Source: Bradyrhizobium nanningense (GTDB lineage: Bacteria > Pseudomonadota > Alphaproteobacteria > Rhizobiales > Xanthobacteraceae). From it: 64,000 nucleotides of DNA. Location: NCBI RefSeq assembly GCF_004114535.1, contig NZ_LBJC01000016.1, forward strand, positions 62,001 to 126,000, read 5' to 3'. Below are positions 1 to 10,300 of this stretch, in pieces; within the stretch, counting starts at the first letter, position 1, and every line of letters starts with the position of its first letter. The notes under the pieces were generated by a model. That model was not told where the DNA came from, searched no databases, and saw only the letters and a program-made list of their open reading frames with translations. Position numbers and translations under genes: made by a program.

Positions 1-1
1 C

Positions 2-628
2 AAAGCTTTGCTGGAAAAGCATCTCTCGCCGCAGCGTCTCAACACCATGGCTGTCATGGGAATTTCACCGCCCGAACCCTGGGTTTTCGTCTCGATGCTG
101 AGGGTTCCGCAGGTCGGGTTGATACCAGTGCCTGGCCCGACGCTCGACGGCCTTCATGCCGCGCAGATGTTCAGCATCGTCGGCCAGACGCACGTGGTCC
201 CGCGGCCCGTCACGAACAACCAGAATCCGACGACGTGTCGGCACGCGACGCTGCAGAATCCTCCCTTGCCGCTTGCCAATCGTAAGGGTGTTTCGACAGC
301 CGATTTCATCGATGCGAACGTGCCAAATGGCCGCGTACTCGAGATCGTCAATGTCATTGCCGATACGAAGAAGAGTCATTTCTTCAATACGGACTGCGTG
401 AGCTGTCACACCGAGACAGCGCAGCCGCTGGCCAGGAAAGTGCAAGGCTTCGCGGTGCGTGGGGTGAGCCGAGCCGTTCTACCGAAAGAAGACTGGAATG
501 TTCGCAATTTCGGTTGGTTTCCCTCGTTCTTGCATGGTGGCCCAGCGGCCGCGACCATAACGCGACGCGCGGCAGCCGAGACCGCTGACGTCGTCACCTT
601 CATCAATAGCCAATTGCTGAACAAGTAA
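2..628 (+). CDS. C-terminal part of a c-type cytochrome-like protein (5' partial)
   Basis: The frame is open through the left edge of the window, so this is the C-terminal portion of a longer protein; the first in-window start-like codon (TTG at 8) is probably internal. One covalent haem-binding motif, CVSCH, lies at 395-409, which fits a periplasmic c-type cytochrome or a cytochrome-associated protein. No other domain is recognised. It ends 67 bp before a second, di-haem cytochrome gene on the same strand, and the two could form an electron-transfer operon. What is seen is the motif and the linkage; the redox role is inferred, and the family cannot be named without the missing N-terminus. 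Confidence 0.6.
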   Translation, partial: KALLEKHLSPQRLNTMAVMGISPPEPWVFVSMLRVPQVGLIPVPGPTLDGLHAAQMFSIVGQTHVVPRPVTNNQNPTTCRHATLQNPPLPLANRKGVSTADFIDANVPNGRVLEIVNVIADTKKSHFFNTDCVSCHTETAQPLARKVQGFAVRGVSRAVLPKEDWNVRNFGWFPSFLHGGPAAATITRRAAAETADVVTFINSQLLNK

Positions 629-695
629 TAAGCGCATTGCTGGCTAGCGCGCTCGCGCGGCAGCAGGCGCATTTGAGATTCAAGGAGAGTTTAGG

Positions 696-2942
696 ATGGG
701 GGCACGTTCGTTCAGCTCTTGGGTGGGGGGCGTGGTGAGGCGGTGGCCTCATGTCGTCGCTCTCTTGTTCGCGATTGTGTTCGTCGTGGCGGCGCCAATA
801 GGGATGGCGTATTTCGCGCCGGAGAAGCTTCGCGATGCGGCGCTTAAGGTCAAGAATGACGCAAATCTGGTGGCGCAATTGCTGCCCGCGACACTGCCCG
901 CACCATCGAAAATCGATAGCGCATACTGGCTGCCGCAGAACTGGAGTGCGCGGCAGCGTTACTGGTTCCACCACACGTCCCAAGGCACGGCGACTATTCC
1001 CGTGCCCTATAGATGGTTCCTGGCTCTAGAACGTCCTGAGTTGTCGGTCCGTTACACGAGCCTGACGGATAACGAGTATCTACGACGCCTTGGTTTTATC
1101 CCAAGTCCGAGCTCAAAGGACTTCGACGCTAGCTCACCTGCGCACGGCTATCAGGAGGATGCCAAGGGCGTTAGCTCCACTTGGACAGCTAGCACGCCTG
1201 ACAATGCCAATGGTTTGCCTGTGGGTTTCGCGATCCTGAAAGGGGGCGTCGACCCGACAACAGGAAGTTCCTACGAAGATCAGATCGGACTAACCTGCGC
1301 CGCCTGTCATACCGGGCATCTCGAGTACAAGAATGTCAGCATTCGCTACGATGGCGGGCCGGCGATGGTCAATCTTGGCGAGGTTGAACGGGTCATTGGG
1401 TTATCGATCGGCTATACGCTGATTTTGCCGTGGCGGTTTGAACGCTTCGCCGACCGGCTGGAAAGCATTGAAGGTCGAAGCGTCGACCGCGGGAAGCTTC
1501 GAGGTGATCTGGAGCGCGCACTTCAAAAGATCAAGAAGCAAAAGGCCGCAAACGATGGCCTTTTGACGAGGCAGGGCGTGACGAACCTCGACGAGGGTTT
1601 CGGTCGGCTTGATGCCTTGAACCGGATCGGCAACCAGGTCTTCTACACCAATTTTCTCGATCCAGCGACCGGAGAACTCCCAGATCCGCTCCTCAAGGGC
1701 AACTTCGCGCGCAACGACGCCCCCGTGAGTTTTCCGCCAATCTGGGACACGCCGTACTTCCTTTGGGCGCAGTATGACGCCTCTGTTCTCAACGAGCTTG
1801 TTCGCAATTCGGGCGAAGCGCTCGGCGTCAGCGCGAAAATCAATATGAGGGCACCCGCGCCGGGACGGCCGCTATTTGAATCATCCATCCATCTATCGGA
1901 CATTGCGCGTTTCGAGGAGCTTTTGCGCGGTACCGATCCCTTTTCGTCGGCGGAGGCAAGCGGCAGGAAATTCAACGGGCTTGTCGCGCCACGATGGAAG
2001 GATGCGCAGGACAGGTTCAGAGGCGAGCCGGCCTGGGCCATTGACGAAAAACTCGTTGAGAAAGGTCGCGATCTTTATCGCTCGCACTGCTTTGAATGCC
2101 ACCGAGGGCCCGTCAACGATCCCGCATTCGACGCAAAGTGGCCGGAAGATTCGTTCTGGAAGCCGGAGAACCCAGATCGCTCTGCGAAGGGCGAGAAGAA
2201 TTGGGTGGAGATCGGCGGACGCCACTATTTCAACGTTGCTCAGCTGCCGGTGAACGTGATCGGCACCGATCGTCAACAATCCAATGTCCTGACGACGCGG
2301 CGTGTTCACTTACCTGCGTCACTCGGCCTCAATCCGACCGATGACCTGAACAAAGCCTGGGGATGCGGCCTTCCGGCCGATCCGGCGCCAAACCCCTTAT
2401 TTGTGCTCGCGCTGATGGATGTCGTGGGCAAGACGATCGATCAATGGAACCTCGCGAACAACTCTTCCGAAAAAACCAAGCAGCAGATGTGGGGGCCGAG
2501 GAAGAATTGCCAAAACCCGCGAGCATACATTGCAGCGCGGGGGCGCCGTAACGGCAAGGACGAAGATGTCGTTGCCCTTGAACCTCAGTACCGCGCGCGT
2601 CCGCTTGACGGTATTTGGGCAACAGCTCCGTATTTGCACAACGGGTCCGTGCCGACGCTGAAGGACATGTTATTACCCGAGGGTCGGCGGCCGAGCTCTT
2701 TCTGCGTGGGCAGCCGCAAATTCGATCCTGTTGACGTCGGGCTTGTTGCGAAAGTACGAGCGAACGACGCCTGCGCGGCTGGCCTGACGGACTTCAACGT
2801 ATCTTTGCTTGGGAATAGCAATCGCGGGCATTCTTTTGAGGGCAAGGAAACCGACGTAACGAAGCTGCCGCCTGGGGTCATCGGGCCAGAATTGACCGAC
2901 GCCGAACGGCGGGCGCTTCTAGAGTATTTGAAGACGCTGTAA
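696..2942 (+). CDS. RoxA-like di-haem c-type cytochrome
   Basis: A 748-residue protein with an N-terminal hydrophobic segment (about residues 20-42) that should act as signal or anchor, placing the rest in the periplasm. Two haem c motifs are visible: CAACH at residues 201-205 and CFECH at 465-469. Length, motif spacing and the tryptophan/tyrosine-rich stretch near residues 85-110 resemble the RoxA-like group, which is related to di-haem cytochrome c peroxidases and includes rubber oxygenases. A purine-rich GGAGAG lies about 9 bp before the ATG. RoxA itself cleaves polyisoprene, but many relatives have no known substrate, so oxygenase or peroxidase activity is only inferred. It probably pairs with the cytochrome-like gene just upstream. 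Confidence 0.75.
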   Translation: MGARSFSSWVGGVVRRWPHVVALLFAIVFVVAAPIGMAYFAPEKLRDAALKVKNDANLVAQLLPATLPAPSKIDSAYWLPQNWSARQRYWFHHTSQGTATIPVPYRWFLALERPELSVRYTSLTDNEYLRRLGFIPSPSSKDFDASSPAHGYQEDAKGVSSTWTASTPDNANGLPVGFAILKGGVDPTTGSSYEDQIGLTCAACHTGHLEYKNVSIRYDGGPAMVNLGEVERVIGLSIGYTLILPWRFERFADRLESIEGRSVDRGKLRGDLERALQKIKKQKAANDGLLTRQGVTNLDEGFGRLDALNRIGNQVFYTNFLDPATGELPDPLLKGNFARNDAPVSFPPIWDTPYFLWAQYDASVLNELVRNSGEALGVSAKINMRAPAPGRPLFESSIHLSDIARFEELLRGTDPFSSAEASGRKFNGLVAPRWKDAQDRFRGEPAWAIDEKLVEKGRDLYRSHCFECHRGPVNDPAFDAKWPEDSFWKPENPDRSAKGEKNWVEIGGRHYFNVAQLPVNVIGTDRQQSNVLTTRRVHLPASLGLNPTDDLNKAWGCGLPADPAPNPLFVLALMDVVGKTIDQWNLANNSSEKTKQQMWGPRKNCQNPRAYIAARGRRNGKDEDVVALEPQYRARPLDGIWATAPYLHNGSVPTLKDMLLPEGRRPSSFCVGSRKFDPVDVGLVAKVRANDACAAGLTDFNVSLLGNSNRGHSFEGKETDVTKLPPGVIGPELTDAERRALLEYLKTL

Positions 2943-3640
2943 GGAGACCGTCACGCTGGAAGCTCGGCGCTCGCCGTCCTACGGCAGAACCAAGTCGATT
3001 TTCTTGGGAACGCCTCGTAAACACTTGAGGACATGTCGCTCAAGGTCCTGCGTGGGAGTTGCCGGAATTCCCTTCGGGGATCGGATGACGGCGGCGGTCC
3101 TTGATTCGATTGCGGGTCACGCCGGGCTTGGCTGATCAATTCGATCAGAAGGCTGAACTCTGGCCAGGATTAGAGCCTTAATCAGGAGGAGAGGCGTGAT
3201 CTTCTTCGGTGCTGCTAACTCAGGAGGTGCTCCCGCCCTCGAGCTGGTGCAGAGTGCGCAGACATCTACTCAGAACGTGAACTGGATCGCACGCGCGGGC
3301 TAGTCTAGCGTCATCGACAGAGCTGGTCGGGTTCACGCATTGAATAGTCGCCGATGATTGATGATGCGCCACGAGCGGACATATTCAACCGCGAGGTCAG
3401 CTTAGCGCGTACAAGACCACCAGGCTATCGAACCACTTGTCCGGAGTGTGTCGGCAATCTTCGCTAAAGACACCAGACTTGATGACGCGCGACTTTCTTC
3501 ATTGTATGATCATGCAACCTTAAGTGACGAGGTTTAAGAGCCATCCATTGCCGTTCACATTGGTGCAGTTGATAATATTTATGTCGTGAAAGTTGCCGTT
3601 CAGTGCAGTCTTTGCACCGCTCCATTGGAGGAGAACTTCT
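2943..3640. other. Gene-poor spacer
   Basis: About 700 bp with only short open frames and no recognisable protein, RNA or repeat. Confidence 0.5.
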
Positions 3641-3913
3641 ATGCTCAACTCCGAAACCATCGCCTGTCTCCGTCGGATTCTGGATGAAGTGTGCAAGGGG
3701 CTGTCGCGTGACGAGACCGGCATCCGAGCGCACGTCGCCTCCAAAATTCTAGAAGCCGCCTCTCGCGGCGAGACGTCCATCGAAGTTCTCAGGCAAGTTG
3801 GGCAGAACGCCTTGACCAGTGCTCCCTCGATGTGGCTACAGCAAGGTTCTCGTCGATCTTCATCCGAAAGTAGCGATGGCGGCGAACCTGCCGGCTCAAC
3901 CAAACAGGATTAA
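3641..3913 (+). CDS. Small protein of unknown function (90 aa)
   Basis: The start is fixed by a strong Shine-Dalgarno sequence (GGAGGAGA at about 3627-3635) directly before ATG 3641; an in-frame upstream start at 3593 lacks one. The first 65 residues look like a compact helical domain with regularly spaced leucine/isoleucine (LRRILDEV, VASKILEAA, IEVLRQVG). The last 25 residues are rich in serine, glycine and glutamine and look disordered. No catalytic motif, signal peptide or membrane segment is visible. It stands alone, with gene-poor DNA on both sides. I do not recognise the family; the protein-like composition and the good ribosome binding site are the reasons to call it a gene. Confidence 0.5.
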   Translation: MLNSETIACLRRILDEVCKGLSRDETGIRAHVASKILEAASRGETSIEVLRQVGQNALTSAPSMWLQQGSRRSSSESSDGGEPAGSTKQD

Positions 3914-5549
3914 GCACGCCGATCCGAATCCCATCAGCAAAGCGTCCGCGAGCTGGAGCCATTCAGGGCGTGCGTCGTCGTAGAAGGCCGATCCGGAACG
4001 GCTAAGCGCGTGAAACGGCATTGTCGTAAACGGAATCAATTAAGGGTTGGCCAGCGGATCTCGCGACGCGGGATCATTGGCAGGGATTGACCAAGCACCC
4101 CGCAAAGAACCTGGGGCGATTTGGTGCGCAGAGACTGCGACCAGCGCAAGTTCGAGTAAACTATTCTGGCTGGGGGCGGAAGCGCGCCGGAGGCTCAAGG
4201 GAAAAATATCAGGCCGTGCGATGTCGCGTTCGCGAATTAGAACCATTGAGCAACCTGTCGCGAACTGTCACTCCGGCCCGTCGAGATCGTCCGACTGCTA
4301 CATGCCGCGCGGTGCTGACTTTGATCGGATCGCGCGGAGAGTGCTGGACACTCGCTAGGTCTTCGGGAAACGTGCCCCTGCAGGAAGGCTCTTGGCGATC
4401 AAGCGAAGGGGCGAGGTGATAAAATGCGGTCCGGCGGACCTGATCAGCGAGCCAACCGGAGCAGGCGAACGGAAAGCGCGAGAAGACCGGCGAAGCGTCG
4501 GCTGCTTGCATCGCAGATCCGGCTGGACCGCGGCGATTAGTTCGGACTTCGCTCTTGGTTTGTCGCATAGCTTTGCGTCATCCAGCAGCTTTGACGAACA
4601 AGTACGTCAAGACGGTTGGGTCGTCGGTCGCGCATGACGTCAGCGAGCCTGGGAAGCGCGCAACTGACAAGCGGTCAGCAATTCAGTTCGCGCCTATGCA
4701 ACAAGCTGACCGTTACCCCTGCTTGTTGTTTGCGAACCATAGGTGGCTGTCTGTTTCAGTATCGAAGCTAACCAAGTCGATTTTGATGTTACTTTGGCCT
4801 CTTCCTCATGTTCGAGAGCTTCTCGCCTGCGCTGCTCTCGGTTACTACGCCGCCACTGGAACTAATTTTGCCTTGTCGTCAGCTCTGTGAAGGTGTCGGT
4901 GCGAGCGTTCCGACGCGCTATTGAGCTGTCCGATCCAAAAGGTCGTCGAGCCGCATTCGCCAAAGTACACGGCAAAACTGACGGCTGCGCCGCGACATCG
5001 TCCACTCCACCGAACTCGCTTAAGGAGCCAGCCATCTGCCGATAAGCAGGCCTCGTTCAATTTTATGAGAGTTGCCCAAATTGAACGGGACTTTGCCCCC
5101 GTCCATTCTCCATCGCGCAGAGCCAAGCTGCTAACGCCCCCGCCGGTGAGCCCCTATCTTAAGCGGGCAATGCGACCGATCTGCCAAGCGGACCAGCAAG
5201 ACTCAAAGCACAATTTCGCGCGGCGCGAGCTGCTTACAAGCAGCTTTGGCTGCATATGCAAGTAAGCTTAACGGAGTTTACTGCGGCTTGTGACGAACCT
5301 TAGGTGTTGAAAGGGGCTTTGTTGCGGCGATGCGCATCTTGCACGATGGCTCGGCCGCGTGGATGCGTTGTTATCCTGCTGGTGCATTCTTTCATTGTCT
5401 TCTCTGAAATCCAGCATTTTTGGTGCGTGTGTGATGATGCTCACGCGCCTTAAGGTTATTTGACGAAAGACGGGGGATCTTAGGAGGATGGATTCTGGCT
5501 CTGATCTTGGATCGGGCACTGCCTTCAGCCTCATGCCGCCAATAAGGGC
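3914..5549. other. Long gene-poor stretch
   Basis: About 1.6 kb with open frames on both strands but none with a convincing domain or ribosome binding site. Probably decayed island DNA. A sequence faintly like a tts box occurs near 4753-4776 and is discussed among the rejected items. Confidence 0.45.
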
Positions 5550-5554
5550 AAAAA

Positions 5555-5797
5555 TAGCCCGCCAGAATTTGCGGCTAGCAATGTGAGCGCGAAGTCGCTG
5601 CATTGTCTCGCGGTCGCACGGTTTTCCTGCGGGGCTCTGTCTCTATTTTGTGCGGTCAACCGCCCGGAAGCTAACCGCGCTCCGTAAGGAAAATCTACGC
5701 CGCCGGACAGAGCCAAGAACGTAGGTCACAGCCCTGCAGACCTGCATTCGGTGACGAGCGCAGATTTCGCAAATCGAGGGATTGAGTCCGTTGTGAT
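5555..5797. repeat. Divergent ~245-bp repeat, copy A
   Basis: Collinear, gapped similarity to 15585-15855. Shared blocks in the same order include GCCGGAATTTGCGGCT-like, GCTCTGTYTCKATT, CGTAAGGAARATCTACG, GACCTGCATTCG and AATCGAGGGATTRAGTCC. Neither copy has a conserved reading frame across the blocks, so it is more likely a non-coding or mobile-element remnant than a gene. Copy A runs straight into a LysR gene fragment at its right end. Confidence 0.6.
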
Positions 5798-5970
5798 AGG
5801 CGCGATATTGCATGCCACTTGGAGCGCGTGAGCCGGGGATGATTTGCAAGGCGCCCCCTCGCACAAGATCACTGAGGATGATTTCCGGTGCGACAAAAAG
5901 GCATTTCCCTGTCATGACTGCCGGTAGAGCAAGATAACTGTGATCGTACCGCGCGCCCGCTCGTATGGCG
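5794..5970 (-). pseudogene. Fragment of a LysR-family regulator (C-terminal domain)
   Basis: The minus-strand translation nearly matches part of the effector-binding domain of the intact LysR protein at 20330-21238: both carry IRAGARYDH, LALPAVMTGK and SDLVRGGALQ with only a few substitutions. The DNA match begins at about 5794, directly after the repeat, and stops near 5970. The DNA-binding domain and most of the effector domain are missing, so it cannot encode a working regulator. It is a rearranged duplicate of a piece of the 20-kb locus. Confidence 0.75.
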
Positions 5971-6307
5971 TGGCTGTCCCTCAAGGCTGTGCTTGAGGCC
6001 CGGATCCCGTAATTGCCATAAATCATCATCTGGACGTCCTGCTTGCTGGGGACAGGGATTACCAAGTTTCCGTTCGGCGCCTCACAACATCAAATCAGTT
6101 CTCTGGCGGCGCGAAGTGCGCAATTCTTGTTCAAATTCCGACAGCGGCACAAAGCCCGTCGGGTTCAAAACACTGGTCGCCGTGAACTGCCGTTGAGCTA
6201 TTCAAGCGCAATTAGGCACTTAATGCGCGCAGACGATGCTGGCACAGACGTTGCTACTAGGTGCAGCAGTACTGAAAGTGCGGTTGTCTCGCCGCCAACG
6301 ATCCAGC

Positions 6308-6680
6308 TGGGGGCTCTCGTTTTCCAGCTGATCCGCAAAAGACATTCGACAAGCAGGCAGTCTTCTGGGCACCCGAAGTGCTCTCGACCGTACTGCCTGT
6401 GCGGGCGGCCAACTCCGTGGCGCCTAAAAGCTACCAGCTCGATTTCGGCAATCTGCCGGGTAGCGACCTTCGTCGCGCGCCGGATGGCTGGCATGCCATC
6501 GTGTCGCTCGGAGGCGCGAAGCATAGCCTTTGGCTGAGGAGACTTCCGGCGAGCGGGTCTGCTGTCGTGCTCGACCTGCCGCTCGAAGCGAATTTGGAGC
6601 TTCGCTTGCAGGCCGCACGTCGATTTTGGCTCGCCCTTGAGCATCGGCCGCTCGGAACGCATCCTCTTGCTTTGCCGGCC
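6308..6680 (+). pseudogene. Truncated fseA-like fragment (DUF2285 region)
   Basis: This stretch duplicates the second half of the fseA-like gene at 19322-20093. The match begins at the GGGGGCTCTCGTTT sequence that holds the frameshift site and continues through RRAPDGWHAI, FWLAL and the LALPA segment, where it breaks off. The N-terminal DUF6499-like part and the last ~75 residues are absent. The UUU at the former slip site is kept (TCG TTT TCC AGC TGA in the zero frame). No start codon with a ribosome binding site leads into it, so it is taken as a dead duplicate, though a short product cannot be excluded. Confidence 0.75.
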
Positions 6681-6699
6681 TGATCGAGGGCGCCCCGCA

Positions 6700-7140
6700 G
6701 GCCTAGCATTATCTCTTGGAACGGCAGAGCGCGGTCGATCTGTCGATCAACCTGCCGGCACCGTATGTGAGAAAGCCGCAGGCGGCGGGCGACTCTGCCG
6801 CCGGATGCCGATACATCCAGCCTTTGGGGGGCTGACGATTGAGATCGCCAGCGATGAGGCGATTCACGACCGCGATTTTCTGGCCGAGATCGCTCGCGAG
6901 ATGACTTTGCACAATATCGGCCTGTCGATCGACAATCTCGGCGCCAACTGGCCGGAGCTGATGGGACTCAGGATTCCCTTCATCGAGCTGAAAGCCGACC
7001 GGCAATTCGTCGCCGGCTGAGGCAATGATCGGCTGAAACGCACGATGTGCCGTCACGTCGTCGAACTGGCGCAGGGCTACGGCGCGCGCGCCGTAGCGGA
7101 AGGCGTCAAAAAAGGGGGGCCGATCTGGTGGCGTGAGCGA
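6700..7140 (+). pseudogene. Degenerate EAL-domain (c-di-GMP phosphodiesterase-type) gene
   Basis: Translation in two frames gives pieces in the order of an EAL domain: DLSINLPAPYV, then IEIASDEAI, GLSIDNLGANWPEL, IPFIELKADRQFV, an in-frame TGA at 7018-7020, then VELAQGYGARAVAEGVK. These correspond to the family's conserved glutamate, DDFG and AEGVE regions; the second aspartate of DDFG is replaced by asparagine. The EAL signature itself and any sensory domain are missing. With a frameshift, a stop and lost catalytic positions it cannot be an active phosphodiesterase. It fills the gap between the fseA fragment and the NRPS gene. Confidence 0.7.
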
Positions 7141-7367
7141 GCTCGGCTTCGACCTCGCTACAAGAGTGGGTAGGTGCCAAAGCGAACTCGGGGGCCTACC
7201 GTCCGCCCGCGTTCCTCTGCCGATCATCGAGGAAACAGAAGTGAATGAAAGAACGAGAAGCCAAGATACGGACGGACCGTTATGACTGGCGGAATCAGGG
7301 TGGTTACGCAATGCACACCTCGATCAGGAGCGTTGGCGCTCTGATTTGAACGCCGCAGAAGCGACGA

Positions 7368-10300
7368 ATGGCGGGGCGCGTGCCTACGGAAAATCAACCA
7401 GGCAAAAATCGGTCTGTGGAACGTCAACCGCTCAACGCGATCACGGCGATCGATCGACTTGCAGGATCGGATCCGGAGAGGGTTGCGCTGAGGTACGGCG
7501 CAGACGAACTCACATATGAGGCGCTACGATTAAGATCGGATGCCCTTGCAAGGACCTTGCGAGAGCAGGGCACTCAAGGGGCGGTTGTCGGTTATTGGGG
7601 GGAGCGGGACCTCGACTGGGCGACGGCGGTCGTCGCAATATTGAAAGCTGGATCAACGTACCTACCGCTCGATCCATCGTTACCGGCTTCTCGTACATCA
7701 TTCATGATCGAGCAGAGCCGCTGCGCTCTGGTGATTGGCCGAGACCAGCCGGCTTCGCTGAGCCTATTGCAGGCGAGCAGCAAAGGCGCCACGCAATTTG
7801 TAGCGATAGCGGCGGCGCTGCGCCAGGGCGAGACTTCGTCTGTGGTGCCATCGCCGAGCGAGGATGGACTCGCCTACATTCTGTTTACGTCTGGTTCGAC
7901 GGGCCAGCCTAAGGGCGCAATGATTGAGCGCGGCGCCCTAAACAATCATTTGGCGGCAAAGATCGGCGATCTAAGTCTCACTCGGACGGATTGCGTCGCG
8001 CAAACGGCGTCGCATTGCTTTGATATCTCGCTGTGGCAGCTTCTGGCTGGGCTTTGCGTCGGAGCCTCTAGCGCGATCATTGATGATGCAACATTGAGAT
8101 CGCCATTGTCCCTCCTCCAAGCAATTCAAGGAAGCGGCGCTTCGGTTATCCAATTCGTTCCGTCGATGCTCGCAGTGTTTGTTGAGTATCTGCAGTCGCT
8201 TGCTCCGGCGGAGCGAGCTCTGGATGGTTTGCGGATTATTTCTACGGTCGGAGAACCGCTAACACCCGGATTGGCACGTGCGTGGCTTGGCTTATATCCC
8301 CGCGTCCCCATTCTCAATCACTACGGGCCGACCGAGTGCGCGGACGGCGTTACGCATCGTCTGGTTTCCGTGCCGCCTGCGCTGGCTGAGCTTTATGTAC
8401 CGATCGGCAGACCGATTCACAACGTTAAGGTTTACGTCGTTGACGGACTGCGGCTGTGCAACGTTGGGGAGGTCGGCGAAATCTGTGTGAGTGGCGTTGG
8501 TGTCGCTGCCGGTTACGCCAATGACGATGTCCGCACCAAGGATGCCTTTGGGCCAAACCCGTTCTCAAACGATCCGTCGTTCCGGCGCCTATACCGGACA
8601 GGTGATCTTGGGCGCCTTCGTTCCGACGGCCTTTTGGAATGTCTCGGTCGACGGGATCGTCAGGTCAAAATTCGCGGGCACAGAATCGAGCTGGGAGAAA
8701 TCGAAGCTCGTTTGTCCGCTCATCCCTCGGTGCATGGCGCTGCCGCAGTCGCCTCCGTCTGCGCAGGCGTAAAGCTCACGGCGCGAGATATAGCCCGAGG
8801 TGAGGCGGAAGCCGGACCGCGGCGAATTATCGCGTATGTGTCAGCTCCAGCTGAACTGGCGGAAAGCGAGCTCCAGAACTTCCTTGCCGAGGCGCTTCCC
8901 AGCTACATGCTCCCAGAAAGAATCATCCACGTTGACGGTATTCCACTGACCAGGAACGGAAAGGTCGATTTTGGAGCGTTGCCCGACCCGACCAGTGTTC
9001 GTCCTCCATTGCCAACGCCATTCGAGGAGCCGCAAACAGACCTCGAAGCCCGACTGCGTAAAATCTGGTCCGCCATTTTGCGTATTGAGAAGATTGGTGT
9101 GAATGACCAGTTCATAAGCCTCGGCGGAGACTCGCTGCGGGCAATGCTCATATTGGGACAGTTGCAGACTCTGCTCGGAGTGAAAGCGGATTTCAGGATG
9201 GTCCTGAATGGAACGATTCGGTCTCTTGCCGCTTCGATCGCGGCTCCAGCCGAGTCCAAGCCCTGCACAGCCCTGACGTACGGAAGGCTCAGCCGATCGC
9301 CTCTGACGCGAGTTCAGGAGCACCTATGGTTTCTCTCCCAGCTCGATCCATCTGCCAGGAACTACATCATTCAAGGCGGCCTGCGAATTAGGGGAAGCAT
9401 CGATCTAGCTCGGTGGAATCGCGCCTGGACCGATGTCGTTCATTCCCACCAGGCACTTTCGGCCCGCTTTATCGACGAAGACGGTCCGGCTCAATGTTTT
9501 GATGCTCCGCCATGTACCAGTCTCGCATTGACTGATGCATCTCACCTCACGTCGCAGGAAGCTGAGGAGCTCATCGAACAGCTCCGGCGAACGGAGCTGA
9601 ACGACAGTTTTGATCTCCGGCAAGGCCACTTGTTTCGCGCGCGCATGGTCCGGCTTGGTCCCGACAACCATCTCATATTGATCACCGCTCATGAAATCAT
9701 CGTCGATGCCTGGTCCATCTCTGTGCTGCTCAGAGATCTTCAGCAAAGATACGTAGATGCCGTGGCGTTTGGCCCAGAGAACCGTGCGTCACTCTCGAGC
9801 TACGCGATGTGGGAAACACAACACGTTCCGCCAGAGGTGCTGGAGAGCCAACGTCACTATTGGCGCCGTCAGATTGGTGATGATCCACCGGTGCTTTCGC
9901 TTGGAAGGGCGCGCCCGCAAACAAATTCATACCGCGGCGGCTCGCATCCAGTACTTCTTGGCAGCGATCTATCCAGTCGGGTAAGAGAATTCGCGCGCCA
10001 AAATAGCTGCACCACGTCGACAACACTGCTGGCGTGCTTCCAGCTGCTGCTACGAATGTATAGCGGTCAGGACGATATTATCGTCGGCATGCCACACGCT
10101 GTACGGGATCAACGTGGCAGCGCCGACATCATCGGCTTTTTCCTGAATATGCTGCCGATCCGTGCCGCGATCGATGCCGGTCAGTCCTTTGCTGCTCATG
10201 CCACGCGCATCCAGGGCCTGGTCAGCGATGCCATCGCAAATTCGGCCTATCCATTCGGATGGATGGTCAGGGACACAAGGTTATGTCGCGAACCGGGTCG

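Noticed and set aside
4753..4776. Sequence resembling a rhizobial tts box (TTTCAGTATCGAAGCTAACC).
   Set aside because: It lacks one base of the TCGAAAGCT core, the spacing differs, and no type III secretion or effector gene follows.
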